The notes under the pieces were generated by a model. The model saw only the letters and a list, made by a program, of their open reading frames with translations, ran no database searches and was not told where the DNA came from. DNA of 64,000 bases from the NCBI GenBank assembly GCA_009995225.1, contig JAACPW010000015.1:1-64000 (forward strand), read 5' to 3'. The stretch comes from Sphingomonadales bacterium (GTDB taxonomy: Bacteria; Pseudomonadota; Alphaproteobacteria; Sphingomonadales; Sphingomonadaceae). Positions 1 through 8,455 of the stretch are shown piece by piece (within the stretch, counting starts at the first letter, position 1; each line of letters begins with the position of its first letter). The translations under genes and the position numbers were made by a program.

Positions 1-98
1 CAGGCGCCACTCATATCTGGGCGGCATCAGCCCGCTCGCATTCGAGGCCAAGGTGGCATAAAGAGATCGGTGACCGGCGCAAAACCGTTACAAGTCCA
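1..98 (+). mobile_element. Right end of an IS3-like insertion sequence (partial)
   Basis: Frame 2 reads RRHSYLGGISPLAFEAKVA and then a stop at 59-61. This is the typical carboxy end of the OrfB (DDE integrase-type) transposase of IS3-family elements, whose last residues follow an RRHSxLGxxSPxxFE pattern. The bases from about 63 to 98 would be the right terminal repeat, because read on the minus strand they begin with TGGACTTG, which fits the usual TG tip. The rest of the element lies left of the window, so the family call rests on only 19 residues and the exact tip is inferred. Confidence 0.6.
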
Positions 99-103
99 CT
101 GCC

Positions 104-310
104 ATGTCAGAGGGAGCGATAGCCATCATAAACGTGGCGGCAGCCCTCTCGAAGGAGCCCATCACTCTAGATGACCTCATCGAGGAAAATCTTTTCCGTC
201 CGATGGATGACGGACCTTACGCAGGTCAAGACGGTCGGGACTTGATTGATGATGCCCTTGAATGGTGGCGGGTGCAGCTCGATGAGATTGACCGCCGGGC
301 AGCCCCCTAG
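104..310 (+). CDS. Hypothetical 68-residue acidic protein
   Basis: An open frame of 68 residues, rich in Asp and Glu, with no transmembrane segment and no domain I recognise. It begins only a few bases after the inferred tip of the insertion sequence and has no clear ribosome-binding site. The frame stays open upstream through the IS end. It may be the tail of a gene cut by the insertion rather than a complete gene. It lies on the 3' side of tRNA-Thr, a common place for accessory DNA. The function is unknown. Confidence 0.4.
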   Translation: MSEGAIAIINVAAALSKEPITLDDLIEENLFRPMDDGPYAGQDGRDLIDDALEWWRVQLDEIDRRAAP

Positions 311-405
311 GCACGTGAACGGTGTCTATTCGGTGTCTAGCGAATGGCAATCAAGGGAAATCGCGCCATATCGGAAAATAACTACATGAAAAATAACGAT
401 AAAAA

Positions 406-481
<76 letters not shown>

Positions 482-552
482 TGACCGTGTGTGCGCCCTA
501 GCTTTAATTCCCATCGCCCTCAAGAGGCGGAATCACACATGATTATCGCTCC

Positions 553-1437
553 CTAAAGCGCGCCGAATGTCCACCCTTCGGTGCGGGCAATGTCAGGCGT
601 CAGGCCTGGGGGATGCCAAAAGTCCCGGCTCTCATACACCCGCCGCAGCCATGCTGCGGTAAGGAGCGCGTCGGATGAATGGTCATCGATTGCGCCGGTG
701 CCGGCGACCGGCGCTGATCCGATCGCATCCAGCGCATCGTTTAACGCCTCAAAACTTCTCATTTTCGTTGCGGTTCCCGTCACCCCGCCGAGCCGTGCGG
801 CCATCGAGGTGTAGATTTCGGTGATGACCGAGCCTGTGTCAGGCAGCGGATCGACCGGCCAGACCGGTACGCGTCCGCCAAGGCGGTGCAACATCCGCAT
901 GCCCGTAAGGCTCGACTTCCCGACCTGCGCCGCACCGACCAGATTGAAATTGCTGACCGGCCTCACCCCCTGATTGCGCTGCGCCGCCTCAGCACGCCGG
1001 AACCGGCCTTCCCGGGTCGCAGCGCCGGGAAGAAGAAAGCGGTCGCCTTCGTGCCCCTTGCCATGACGGAAGTAGCGTGAGGCTTGCGCGTGTGTGACAA
1101 AGCCTCCGGCTTCCAGATGCGGATCGTCTGCACATAGGGCATCGATCAGGGCCCATAGGCCCCGCGCGTCGGCAGGGCTTTGGTCCCAACCGGGGAAGAA
1201 CGCGCCTGCATCAGCAAATGGCAAGGAAATTCCGAGATCGAGGCCCACCAGCGTCGGCCCTTCAAGGTCGCCCAGCAAAACCAATACTTCGGCGCGTGCC
1301 CAGCCCTTGGGATCGGGCGACGGGAGCAGCATCGGCGGGCCGCCATCGGCCAGCGCAACGGCCAGCGCAATGCCCTTCTGCCGCGCCCCCTTTGCGCCCG
1401 ACCAATCGACGGCCAGGAAGCGGGCAAAGCGGCTCAT
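553..1437 (-). CDS. DUF429-like protein with predicted RNase H fold
   Basis: A 294-residue cytoplasmic protein. It carries the spaced acidic motifs of RNase-H-like DUF429 proteins: AVDWSG near residue 9, GLDLGISLPF near residue 65, an acidic TEIYT segment near residue 205, and DDHSSDALLTAAWL near residue 248. These are where the family places its putative metal-binding acidic residues. The start overlaps the rarA stop by four bases (ATGA), so the two are co-transcribed. Location next to rarA suggests, but does not show, a nucleic-acid role. The family assignment is by motif pattern only. Confidence 0.6.
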   Translation of the reverse strand: MSRFARFLAVDWSGAKGARQKGIALAVALADGGPPMLLPSPDPKGWARAEVLVLLGDLEGPTLVGLDLGISLPFADAGAFFPGWDQSPADARGLWALIDALCADDPHLEAGGFVTHAQASRYFRHGKGHEGDRFLLPGAATREGRFRRAEAAQRNQGVRPVSNFNLVGAAQVGKSSLTGMRMLHRLGGRVPVWPVDPLPDTGSVITEIYTSMAARLGGVTGTATKMRSFEALNDALDAIGSAPVAGTGAIDDHSSDALLTAAWLRRVYESRDFWHPPGLTPDIARTEGWTFGAL

Positions 1438-2747
1438 GCTCGATCCGTTCGCAGCTTATCCCAGTAATCCAGGCGCTTTTTGATCTCGCGTTCGAACCCG
1501 CGTTCGATCGGCGTGTAGAAGGTTTGGGGGGCCAGCGCCTCTGGCCAGTAATCATCGCCGGAAAAGCCCTCGGGCGTGTCATGATCATAGGTGTAGCCCT
1601 GACCGTAGCCCAGGGTCTCCATCAGGCCGGTCGCCGCGTTCACGATGTTCATCGGCGGCATCAGGCTGCCGGTGTCCTTTGCGGATTTCCAGGCGGCTTT
1701 TTGCGCCTTGTAAACGGCGTTCGATTTGGGCGCGGTGGCAAGATACAGGCACGCTTGCGCCAGCGCCAGTTCGCCTTCGGGTGATCCCAGAAAGCGGTAT
1801 GCCTCCATCGCAGCCATGCATTGCGGCAAGGCGTGCGGATCAGCCAGGCCGATGTCCTCAACGGCCATGCGCACCAAGCGCCGTGCCAGAAATAGCGGTT
1901 CTTCACCGGCGGTCAGCATTCGTGCAAGGTAATATAATGCTGCCTGCGGATCGCTGCCGCGCACGGCTTTGTGCAAGGCAGAGATAAGATTGTAATGTCC
2001 GTCGCGGTCCTTGTCATACACGGCCACCCGGCGCTGCAGGAAATTGCCAAGGGCGGCAGGATCGAGAGGGTCGGTCAGCCCAGCGGCATAAAGCGTCTCG
2101 GCCTGGCCCAGCAAAAACCGGCCGTCACCATCGGCCTGAGCGATCAGTGCGGTGCGCGCGTCCGGCGTCACGGGGAGCGCGCCCTCCAGGCCTTCCGCCT
2201 TTGTCAGCAAGGCGTTCAGTGCGGCCTCGTCCAGCCGGTTCAGCACCAGCACCTGCGCGCGGCTCAGAAGGGCGGCATTCAGAGCAAAGCTCGGATTTTC
2301 GGTGGTTGCGCCGACCAGTGTGACCACACCGCGTTCAACATAGGGCAGAAATCCGTCCTGCTGCGCGCGGTTGAAGCGGTGAATCTCGTCCACGAACAAC
2401 AGCGTCTTGCGGCCCGCGCCGGCCATCTTTTCGGCCTCGGCAAAGGCTTTCTTCAAGTCCGCCACGCCGGAAAACACGGCGCTGATTGCTGTAAAACGCA
2501 TCCCCACAGCGTCGGCCAGCAAACGTGCAATACTCGTCTTGCCGGTGCCAGGAGGGCCCCACAGAATGATACTGGCAAGCTTGCCCGCCGCCACCATCCG
2601 TCCGATCGCGCCTTCAGGCCCGGTCAGGTGTTCCTGCCCTACCACTTCGGCAAGGGTTGCCGGGCGCAGCCGATCGGCCAGCGGCGCGTCAGCCGATGGG
2701 GCGACTTGCGGGGGCGCAGATGCATCTTGTCCGAACAGGTCCGTCAT
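1434..2747 (-). CDS. rarA: Replication-associated recombination protein A (AAA+ ATPase RarA/MgsA)
   Basis: RarA is an AAA+ ATPase related to clamp loaders and RuvB that acts at stalled replication forks. The 437-residue length is normal for the family. Walker A GPPGTGKT is at residues 64-71, and Walker B LLFVDEIHRFN, with the family's DEIHRFN signature, is near residue 118. The N-terminal PLADRLRPATLAEVVGQEHL segment is characteristic. The C-terminal half is the MgsA-type oligomerisation region (DIGLADPHALPQCMAAMEAY, with YTYDHD near the end). It is first in a two-gene minus-strand unit with the DUF429-like gene. No LexA box was seen upstream. Confidence 0.95.
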   Translation of the reverse strand: MTDLFGQDASAPPQVAPSADAPLADRLRPATLAEVVGQEHLTGPEGAIGRMVAAGKLASIILWGPPGTGKTSIARLLADAVGMRFTAISAVFSGVADLKKAFAEAEKMAGAGRKTLLFVDEIHRFNRAQQDGFLPYVERGVVTLVGATTENPSFALNAALLSRAQVLVLNRLDEAALNALLTKAEGLEGALPVTPDARTALIAQADGDGRFLLGQAETLYAAGLTDPLDPAALGNFLQRRVAVYDKDRDGHYNLISALHKAVRGSDPQAALYYLARMLTAGEEPLFLARRLVRMAVEDIGLADPHALPQCMAAMEAYRFLGSPEGELALAQACLYLATAPKSNAVYKAQKAAWKSAKDTGSLMPPMNIVNAATGLMETLGYGQGYTYDHDTPEGFSGDDYWPEALAPQTFYTPIERGFEREIKKRLDYWDKLRTDRA

Positions 2748-2810
2748 TCGTCGGGCGTGATAGGCTTGTCGGCGGAAAAGGAAAGATCGGGCAGGTGAAC
2801 CTCTTGCGAA

Positions 2811-2840
2811 GATAGGTCTAAGATATATCTTGGGTGTATC
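2811..2840. promoter_or_regulatory. Dyad-symmetric element upstream of the PadR gene (putative operator)
   Basis: A 12-bp perfect palindrome AAGATATATCTT occupies 2820-2831. Flanking GATA (2811-2814) and TATC (2837-2840) extend the symmetry to an imperfect 30-bp dyad. It sits about 20-50 bp before the PadR start codon, where PadR proteins typically bind to repress their own genes. The operator role is inferred. Confidence 0.55.
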
Positions 2841-2861
2841 GAAATGAGAAGGAGACCTGCA

Positions 2862-3518
2862 ATGACCTGGAACAGATATGGGCGCGGCGGCGGCTGGGAA
2901 AAGTTTGCCGAAACGATGGCAATGATGGCCATGAACGGAAATATGAACTTTGCCGGTTCAAAGTTCGACAAGCCTGGCATGAACCCGCGCTGGCGTGACG
3001 AGGGTGAAGACGGCGAGGATCGCGGTGCCGAAGCCGGTCGTTTTCGGCGCGGGCGCCGGGGGCGGATGTTTGCCTCGGGCGAACTGCGCCTCGCGCTGCT
3101 GGCGTTGATCGCGGACAAGCCCAGCCACGGCTACGAACTCATCAAGGAAATCGAGGAGCTGACCGGGGGCGATTATGCGCCGAGCCCCGGCGCGGTCTAT
3201 CCGACGCTGCAACTGCTCGAGGATGAAGGCGTGATCCAGCAGGCCGAGGCAGAGGGTGCGAAGAAGCCGTTCGCCGCGACCGACACGGGCCGCGAAGAAC
3301 TCGCGACCCGCACCGACGAAGTCGAAGCATTGATGCGCCGTTTGGGGCGCCATGCCACGCGCGCGGAAAATGTCCGCTCCCCGGATCTGTTCCGGGCGAT
3401 GGGCAATCTGGGATCGGTGCTGAAGAACCGCGCCCGCAGCGGCAAGCTTGACGAGCGAACCATCAACGAGATTGTCGACATGATCGACGAGATGGCCAAG
3501 CGCATCGAGCGCCTGTGA
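2862..3518 (+). CDS. PadR-family transcriptional regulator
   Basis: A 218-residue regulator. An unusual 70-residue N-terminal segment, rich in Gly, Met and Arg, precedes a PadR winged helix. The domain runs from GELRLALLALIADKPSHGYE (about residues 73-92) through the wing segment SPGAVYPTLQLLEDEG near residue 115. The C-terminal part is mostly helical, as in PadR dimerisation segments. The start at 2862 was chosen because AAGGAGA lies just upstream. An earlier in-frame ATG at 2844 would put that ribosome site inside the gene. The dyad at 2811-2840 suggests autoregulation. Its other targets are unknown. Confidence 0.85.
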   Translation: MTWNRYGRGGGWEKFAETMAMMAMNGNMNFAGSKFDKPGMNPRWRDEGEDGEDRGAEAGRFRRGRRGRMFASGELRLALLALIADKPSHGYELIKEIEELTGGDYAPSPGAVYPTLQLLEDEGVIQQAEAEGAKKPFAATDTGREELATRTDEVEALMRRLGRHATRAENVRSPDLFRAMGNLGSVLKNRARSGKLDERTINEIVDMIDEMAKRIERL

Positions 3519-3599
3519 GCGCACAGGCCGATTGCGGTTAACCTGCGTTAGGAATACGCTCTTTCCCGTTCGGGTCGCGACGGACGGGGAAGAGCGCGC

Positions 3600-4034
3600 A
3601 TGACAACACCATCGGCTGACACTGCCAAAGCGCCGCTGCACCTTTGGGTGGTGGGGCTGCTGACCTTGGTGTTCAATACGATGGGCATCATCAGCTACAC
3701 CACGACCGCGTTGGGCATGCTTGCCGACATGGGGATGACGCCTGCGCAGATCGCTTTCATGGAAAGCTATCCCACCGTCATTATTGCCTTCTGGGCGTTG
3801 GGGGTATGGGGCGCTTTTGCCGGTTCAGTGCTGATACTGTTGCGTTCGCGCTGGGCGATGACAGCGATGGTGGTCGCTTTGATCGGCCTTGCCGTCATGA
3901 CGCTTTACAATCACCTATTGATCGCGTTGCCTGCCGACATGCAGTCCCCGGCGCTCGACCTCGCGATCTGGGCCGTAACGCTGTTCCTGTTGTTCTATAC
4001 CCGCCGGTTGGCGCAAGCCGGGTTTCTGCGCTGA
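3600..4034 (+). CDS. Small integral membrane protein, function unknown
   Basis: A 144-residue protein with four hydrophobic helices, at about residues 14-38, 55-82, 85-105 and 117-137. Polar loops contain the YTTTALGMLADMGMTPAQI segment. A good Shine-Dalgarno sequence (GGGGAAG) lies seven bases before the start. Similar small four-helix proteins of unknown function are common in Sphingomonadales, often described as sugar transporters without evidence. It is convergent with the glycosyltransferase gene, with only a 13-bp gap. Confidence 0.75.
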   Translation: MTTPSADTAKAPLHLWVVGLLTLVFNTMGIISYTTTALGMLADMGMTPAQIAFMESYPTVIIAFWALGVWGAFAGSVLILLRSRWAMTAMVVALIGLAVMTLYNHLLIALPADMQSPALDLAIWAVTLFLLFYTRRLAQAGFLR

Positions 4035-4047
4035 GCGGGTCGTCGCG

Positions 4048-5244
4048 TCACGCGGCCTTGTCGATGGAAGACCTGCGTCGCTCGCGCTCCCCGATAAGCT
4101 GGACATAGGTGTCGGCGACCACCTGATTGATCGCTTCCCAACTATAATCGCAGGCCCGTGTTTCCCCCGCGGCGCCATGCGCGGTGCGCAGCGCCGGATC
4201 GATGCAATAGGGTGCCAGCGCCGCTGCGAAGGCGGCAGCGTCGCTCTCCTTGCTGCCCGAAGGCGATACGAGGCGCCCGGTGATACCATCGGCGACCAGA
4301 CTGGCGCTGCCCGTGGCGCCTGCGGCAACCACGGGCAGGCCGCTCGCCATCGCTTCCAGAGTGACGTTGCCGAACGTTTCGGTGACGCTGGGGTTGAAAA
4401 ACACATCACCACTGGCGAGCGCCTGCCCCAGCGCCTCGCCCGTCTTGAAACCGGCAAAGATTGCGCCAGGCATATTGGTTTCGAACCAGCCCCTTGCCGG
4501 GCCATCGCCTATCACCAGCACCTTGTGCGGCGCGCCCGCGTCGCGCAGCCGGACGATGGTTTCGGCAAACACATCAAGGCCCTTTTCCATCACCAGCCGG
4601 CCAAGAAAGACAATGGCGACATCCCCGTCTGCAAGGCCCAGATTGCAACGCCATTCGGGATCGCGTCGTGCGGAGGAAAAAATCGTGCGATCCACGCCCC
4701 GGCTCCACAGTCCGATATGGTCATGCATCCGCATCGCCAGCAATTCGTCGATCATCGATTGGGAAGGCGCCACCAGAGCATCGCAACGGTTGTAAAACCG
4801 TCGCAGACCCTTGACGATCAGCGGTTCCAGGAAGGCCATCTTGTAATAGCGCGGATAGGTTTCGAACCGCGTGTGAACGCTGGCAAGCACCGGAACGCCC
4901 TGCGCACGCGCCCAGCGCAGCGCCGCGTGGGCGGCGGGATCCGGCGAGGACAAGTGGACGATGTTCGGGCGGAACGCTTCCAGATCACGCTTAACGGCGG
5001 CGCCAAGGTGAGTGGGCATCCGGTATTCGCCGCGCCCTTTCACCGGCATCGGCACATTGGGCAAGCCGACAAGATCGCCGGTGGGGGCAAAATCGGGGCT
5101 GGCGACTTTGGGCGCATATACCCGCACCGCTGCGCCCTTGGCCAGCAGCGAGCCCACCAGCCGATTGAGTGCCTGGTTGGCCCCGTCGCGGGTGTAATTG
5201 TAGTTGCCGCTGAACAGGGCGATGCGAAGGTCTGAAGTGTGCAT
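4048..5244 (-). CDS. GT4-family glycosyltransferase
   Basis: A 398-residue retaining glycosyltransferase with a GT-B fold. The N-terminal half has the acceptor-side GNYNYTRDGANQALNRLV segment and HTRFETYPRYYK. The C-terminal half carries FLGRLVMEKGLDVFAE and the nucleotide-sugar motif TETFGNVTLEAMASGLPVVA, where the spaced glutamates of the GT4 EX7E signature lie. The sequence resembles GDP-mannose-dependent alpha-mannosyltransferases and glycolipid GT4 enzymes, so a membrane glycolipid is a likely acceptor. No sugar-pathway neighbour confirms this. The gene is divergent from serC, with a gap that holds the serC leader. Confidence 0.85.
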   Translation of the reverse strand: MHTSDLRIALFSGNYNYTRDGANQALNRLVGSLLAKGAAVRVYAPKVASPDFAPTGDLVGLPNVPMPVKGRGEYRMPTHLGAAVKRDLEAFRPNIVHLSSPDPAAHAALRWARAQGVPVLASVHTRFETYPRYYKMAFLEPLIVKGLRRFYNRCDALVAPSQSMIDELLAMRMHDHIGLWSRGVDRTIFSSARRDPEWRCNLGLADGDVAIVFLGRLVMEKGLDVFAETIVRLRDAGAPHKVLVIGDGPARGWFETNMPGAIFAGFKTGEALGQALASGDVFFNPSVTETFGNVTLEAMASGLPVVAAGATGSASLVADGITGRLVSPSGSKESDAAAFAAALAPYCIDPALRTAHGAAGETRACDYSWEAINQVVADTYVQLIGERERRRSSIDKAA

Positions 5245-5344
5245 GGAAACGCCCGTTTAGTGACATTCTCGTCATTTGGCGAGTGGCGCAGATGACCCAA
5301 TTGAACCTTGCGGCAGAACATTCGGTCGTATCCGTGTTATTTCA

Positions 5345-5430
5345 CGTTGACTCTTCTCGGCGCAACTCTAGTGCGGCGAGCGGGCCACGCGGTCCCAACG
5401 CCGCGCGAGCTCTCTGCAAGGAGAGAATAC
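5345..5430 (+). promoter_or_regulatory. Putative serC leader RNA (structured 5' UTR)
   Basis: The segment before serC can form several short hairpins: CGCA/TGCG around 5361-5374, GGGCC/GGTCC around 5382-5395, and TCTCT/AGAGA at 5411-5415 with 5422-5426. The last hairpin encloses the AAGGAG ribosome-binding site of serC. A conserved leader (the serC motif) is known upstream of serC-serA operons in alphaproteobacteria. Position and folding agree with it here, but a covariance-model search was not possible. Confidence 0.5.
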
Positions 5431-6609
5431 ATGACTGAATACACACGCGGGCTCCAGCACGAGCCTACGCACAAGCCTGAACGCCCCTTCTTTTCCTCGG
5501 GCCCCACGGCGAAATTCCCCGGCTGGTCGCTGGACAAGCTCAAAACCGAATCGCTTGGCCGCTCGCACCGTTCGGCGCTGGGCAAGGCGCGGCTGAAGTA
5601 CGCGATCGACCTCAGCCGTGAATTGCTCGGCATTCCCGATGATTATCTGATCGGCATCATGCCCGCATCCGACACCGGCGCGATCGAAGCCGCGATGTGG
5701 GCGATGCTCGACCCGGCGCGCCCGGTCACGGTGGCCGCGTGGGAGAGCTTCGGCAACATCTGGATTCAGGACGCGGTGAAGCAGCTCAAGCTGCCCAACC
5801 TGCAAGTGCTCACTGCCGATTACGGCGAGATCCCCGATCTGACCACCATCCCGCAGCGCAACGATGTCGTGTTCACCTGGAACGGCACCACCAGCGGCGC
5901 GATGATCCCCAACACCGACTGGCTCGAAGCCGGGCGCGAGGGCATCACCATCAACGACGCCACCAGCGCGATCTTCGCGCAGGAAATGGACTGGTCGAAG
6001 CTCGATGCGACGACCTATTCCTGGCAGAAGGTGATGGGCAGCGAAGCGCAGCACGGGATGCTGATCCTCAGCCCCAAGGCGGTCGCCCGGATCGAAAGCT
6101 ACGATCCGCCATGGCCGATGCCCAAGCTGTTCCGCATGAAGAAGGGCAACAAGCTCAACCTCGGCATCTTCGCGGGCGAAACGATCAACACGCCGTCGAT
6201 GCTGGCGACCGAAGATTACATCGCGGCGCTGGAATGGGCCAAGTCGATCGGCGGGCGCAAGGCACTGGTCGAGCGCGCCAATGCCAATGCGGATCTGGTC
6301 AAGGACTGGATCGAGGCGACCCCGTGGCTGCGCAACATGGTGGCCGATCCCGCCCAGCGCACCAACACCGGCGTGTGCATGGTGTTCCAGGGCGACTGGT
6401 ACGACAGCCTCTCGGACGAGGACAAGGCGGGCGTGCCCAAGAAGATCGTCAAGCTGCTTGAGGAACGGGCCGTCGGCTTCGACTTCAACGGCTACCGCGA
6501 TGCGCCGCCGAGCTTGCGCATCTGGTGCGGCTCCACGGTCGAGCAGGAGGACATCAAGCGCCTGCTGCCATGGATCGAATGGGCCTACGAAAAGGTCAAG
6601 AACGGCTGA
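5431..6609 (+). CDS. serC: Phosphoserine transaminase
   Basis: A PLP enzyme that converts 3-phosphohydroxypyruvate and glutamate to phosphoserine, the second step of serine synthesis; it can also act in pyridoxine synthesis. The 392 residues begin at an ATG with AAGGAGAG upstream; the frame is open to 5308 but without support. Visible motifs are FSSGPTAKFPGW near the start, GRSHRS, MPASDTGAIEAAMW, the TWNGTTSGAMIP segment, and YSWQKVMGSEAQHG near residue 196, where the Lys should carry PLP. This is the long alphaproteobacterial form. serA follows. Confidence 0.95.
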   Translation: MTEYTRGLQHEPTHKPERPFFSSGPTAKFPGWSLDKLKTESLGRSHRSALGKARLKYAIDLSRELLGIPDDYLIGIMPASDTGAIEAAMWAMLDPARPVTVAAWESFGNIWIQDAVKQLKLPNLQVLTADYGEIPDLTTIPQRNDVVFTWNGTTSGAMIPNTDWLEAGREGITINDATSAIFAQEMDWSKLDATTYSWQKVMGSEAQHGMLILSPKAVARIESYDPPWPMPKLFRMKKGNKLNLGIFAGETINTPSMLATEDYIAALEWAKSIGGRKALVERANANADLVKDWIEATPWLRNMVADPAQRTNTGVCMVFQGDWYDSLSDEDKAGVPKKIVKLLEERAVGFDFNGYRDAPPSLRIWCGSTVEQEDIKRLLPWIEWAYEKVKNG

Positions 6610-6635
6610 TTTTCGCCGTCTCCGCTTCACTTATC

Positions 6636-6752
6636 CCGTCACCCTGAACTCGATTGTCCTTCGGACAGCGTCGCTTCCAGGGTTCCATTTCTCCCCATCG
6701 AGCTCCGCTTTCGGAGGCTCGATGGATGCTGAAACAAGTTCAGCATGACGAA
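6636..6752. repeat. Palindromic dispersed repeat between serC and serA
   Basis: Outer arms CGTCACCCTGAACTCG (6638-6653) and the near-complement ending in TTCAGCATGACG (up to 6750) match at 13 of 16 bases. An inner hairpin CCATCGAG/CTCGATGG (6695-6725) fills the centre. This resembles the repeated inverted elements spread through sphingomonad genomes. It lies directly before the serA ribosome-binding site and could affect serC-serA read-through. Confidence 0.65.
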
Positions 6753-6764
6753 GGGAAGATTATC

Positions 6765-8351
6765 ATGACCCGTCCCAAAGTTCTCATTTCCGACAAGATG
6801 GACCCCAACGCCGCGCGCATTTTCGAAGAGCGTGGCTGCGATGTCGATGTCATCACCGGCGAAACGCCCGAGCAATTGATCGCCCGCATCGGCGAATACG
6901 AAGGCCTTGCGATCCGCTCTTCGACCAAGGTGACCAAGGCGATCCTCGATGCGGCCACCAACCTCAAGGTGATCGGCCGCGCCGGTATCGGCGTCGACAA
7001 TGTCGATATCCCCTACGCCAGCGCCAAGGGCGTGGTGGTGATGAACACCCCGTTCGGCAACTCGATCACCACCGCCGAACACGCGATTGCGCTGATGTTT
7101 GCGCTCGCCCGGCAAATCCCGGAAGCCAATGCGCAGACGCAAGACGGCAAATGGCCCAAAGCCGGGTTCATGGGCGTCGAACTCACCGCCAAGACGCTCG
7201 GCCTGATCGGCGCGGGCAATATCGGCTCCATCGTGGCGAGCCGCGCGCTCGGCCTCAAGATGAAGGTGATCGCCTATGATCCCTTCCTGACCGAAGAACG
7301 CGCCGTGGAAATGGGCGTCGAAAAGGTCGATCTCGACACGCTGCTGAGCCGCGCCGATTTCGTGACATTGCACACGCCGCTGACCGATGAGACCCGCAAC
7401 ATTCTCAACCGCGAACGGCTTGAAAACGCCAAGAAGGGCATCCGCATCATCAATTGCGCGCGCGGCGGGCTGATTGACGAAGCGGCCTTGAAGGAATGCC
7501 TCGACAGCGGCCAGGTGGCTGGCGCCGCGCTCGACGTGTTCGAGACCGAGCCGCCTGCTGCCGATCATCCGCTGTTCGGCACGAAAAACTTCATCTGCAC
7601 CCCGCACCTGGGCGCATCGACCACCGAAGCGCAGGTCAATGTGGCGTTGCAAGTGGCCGAACAGCTGGCCGATTATCTCGTCAACGGCGGCGTCACCAAT
7701 GCGCTCAACGTGCCGAGCCTGTCTGCCGAGGAAGCCCCCAAGCTGCGGCCCTACATGGCGCTGGCCGAACGGCTGGGAAGCCTCGTGGGCCAACTGGCCC
7801 ATGGCAACCTCACCCACATCAGCATCGAACGCGAAGGCGCCGCATCGGGTCTGAACGGCAAGCCGATCACCGCCGCTGTGCTTTCTGGCTTCATGCACCG
7901 CTATTCGGACACGGTGAACATGGTCAACGCGCCGTTCCTCGCCAAGGAGCGCGGGCTCGATGTCAGCGAAATCCGCCATGACCGCGACGGCGCGTTCAAC
8001 ACGCTGGTGCGTGTGACGGTGGAAACGGCGCAGGGTCCGCGATCGGTGGCAGGCACGTTGTTCGGTGCAGAATCGCCGCGACTGGTCGAAATCTTCGGCA
8101 TCGGGATCGAGGCCGAACTCGCCGGGCATATGCTTTACATCGTCAATGACGACAAGCCGGGCTTCATCGGCCGGATCGGCACGCTGCTGGGCAGCCACGG
8201 CATCAACATCGGCACCTTCAACCTCGGCCGCCGCGACGCGGGCGGGGAGGCGGTTCTGCTGCTGAGCCTGGACGAGCCGCTGACACCCGAGGTCGTGGCC
8301 GAGGCCGAGCGGCTCGACGGTGTGAAGCTGGTCAAGGCTTTGGCATTCTGA
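6765..8351 (+). CDS. serA: D-3-phosphoglycerate dehydrogenase
   Basis: The first enzyme of serine synthesis, oxidising 3-phosphoglycerate with NAD. The 528 residues match the long form: a catalytic/NAD domain, an intervening allosteric substrate-binding domain, and a C-terminal ACT domain (LYIVNDDKPGFIGRIGTLLG) that usually binds serine. The NAD motif GLIGAGNIGS, the catalytic-Arg segment NCARGGLIDEAAL and the His-containing PHLGASTTEAQ are present. The start at 6765 follows AAGGGAAG; an upstream ATG in the same frame lies inside the palindromic repeat and was not used. Repeats flank the gene on both sides. Confidence 0.97.
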   Translation: MTRPKVLISDKMDPNAARIFEERGCDVDVITGETPEQLIARIGEYEGLAIRSSTKVTKAILDAATNLKVIGRAGIGVDNVDIPYASAKGVVVMNTPFGNSITTAEHAIALMFALARQIPEANAQTQDGKWPKAGFMGVELTAKTLGLIGAGNIGSIVASRALGLKMKVIAYDPFLTEERAVEMGVEKVDLDTLLSRADFVTLHTPLTDETRNILNRERLENAKKGIRIINCARGGLIDEAALKECLDSGQVAGAALDVFETEPPAADHPLFGTKNFICTPHLGASTTEAQVNVALQVAEQLADYLVNGGVTNALNVPSLSAEEAPKLRPYMALAERLGSLVGQLAHGNLTHISIEREGAASGLNGKPITAAVLSGFMHRYSDTVNMVNAPFLAKERGLDVSEIRHDRDGAFNTLVRVTVETAQGPRSVAGTLFGAESPRLVEIFGIGIEAELAGHMLYIVNDDKPGFIGRIGTLLGSHGINIGTFNLGRRDAGGEAVLLLSLDEPLTPEVVAEAERLDGVKLVKALAF

Positions 8352-8360
8352 TCGAGATGG

Positions 8361-8444
8361 CGTCGCCCCGGGCTTGACCCGGGGCCGCTATCCGCACAGT
8401 CGGGTGCCGGACGATGGCGATCCCGGGTCAGGCCTGGGATGACG
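8361..8444. repeat. Palindromic dispersed repeat between serA and hisZ
   Basis: The arms CCCCGGGCTTGACCCGGGG (8366-8384) and ATCCCGGGTCAGGCCTGGGAT (8420-8440), with CGTC/GACG at the outside, are near-complements around a short centre. The sequence differs from the repeat on the other side of serA, so at least two repeat families are present. It may also serve as a transcription end for serC-serA. Confidence 0.65.
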
Positions 8445-8455
8445 TGTGAGCAAAA

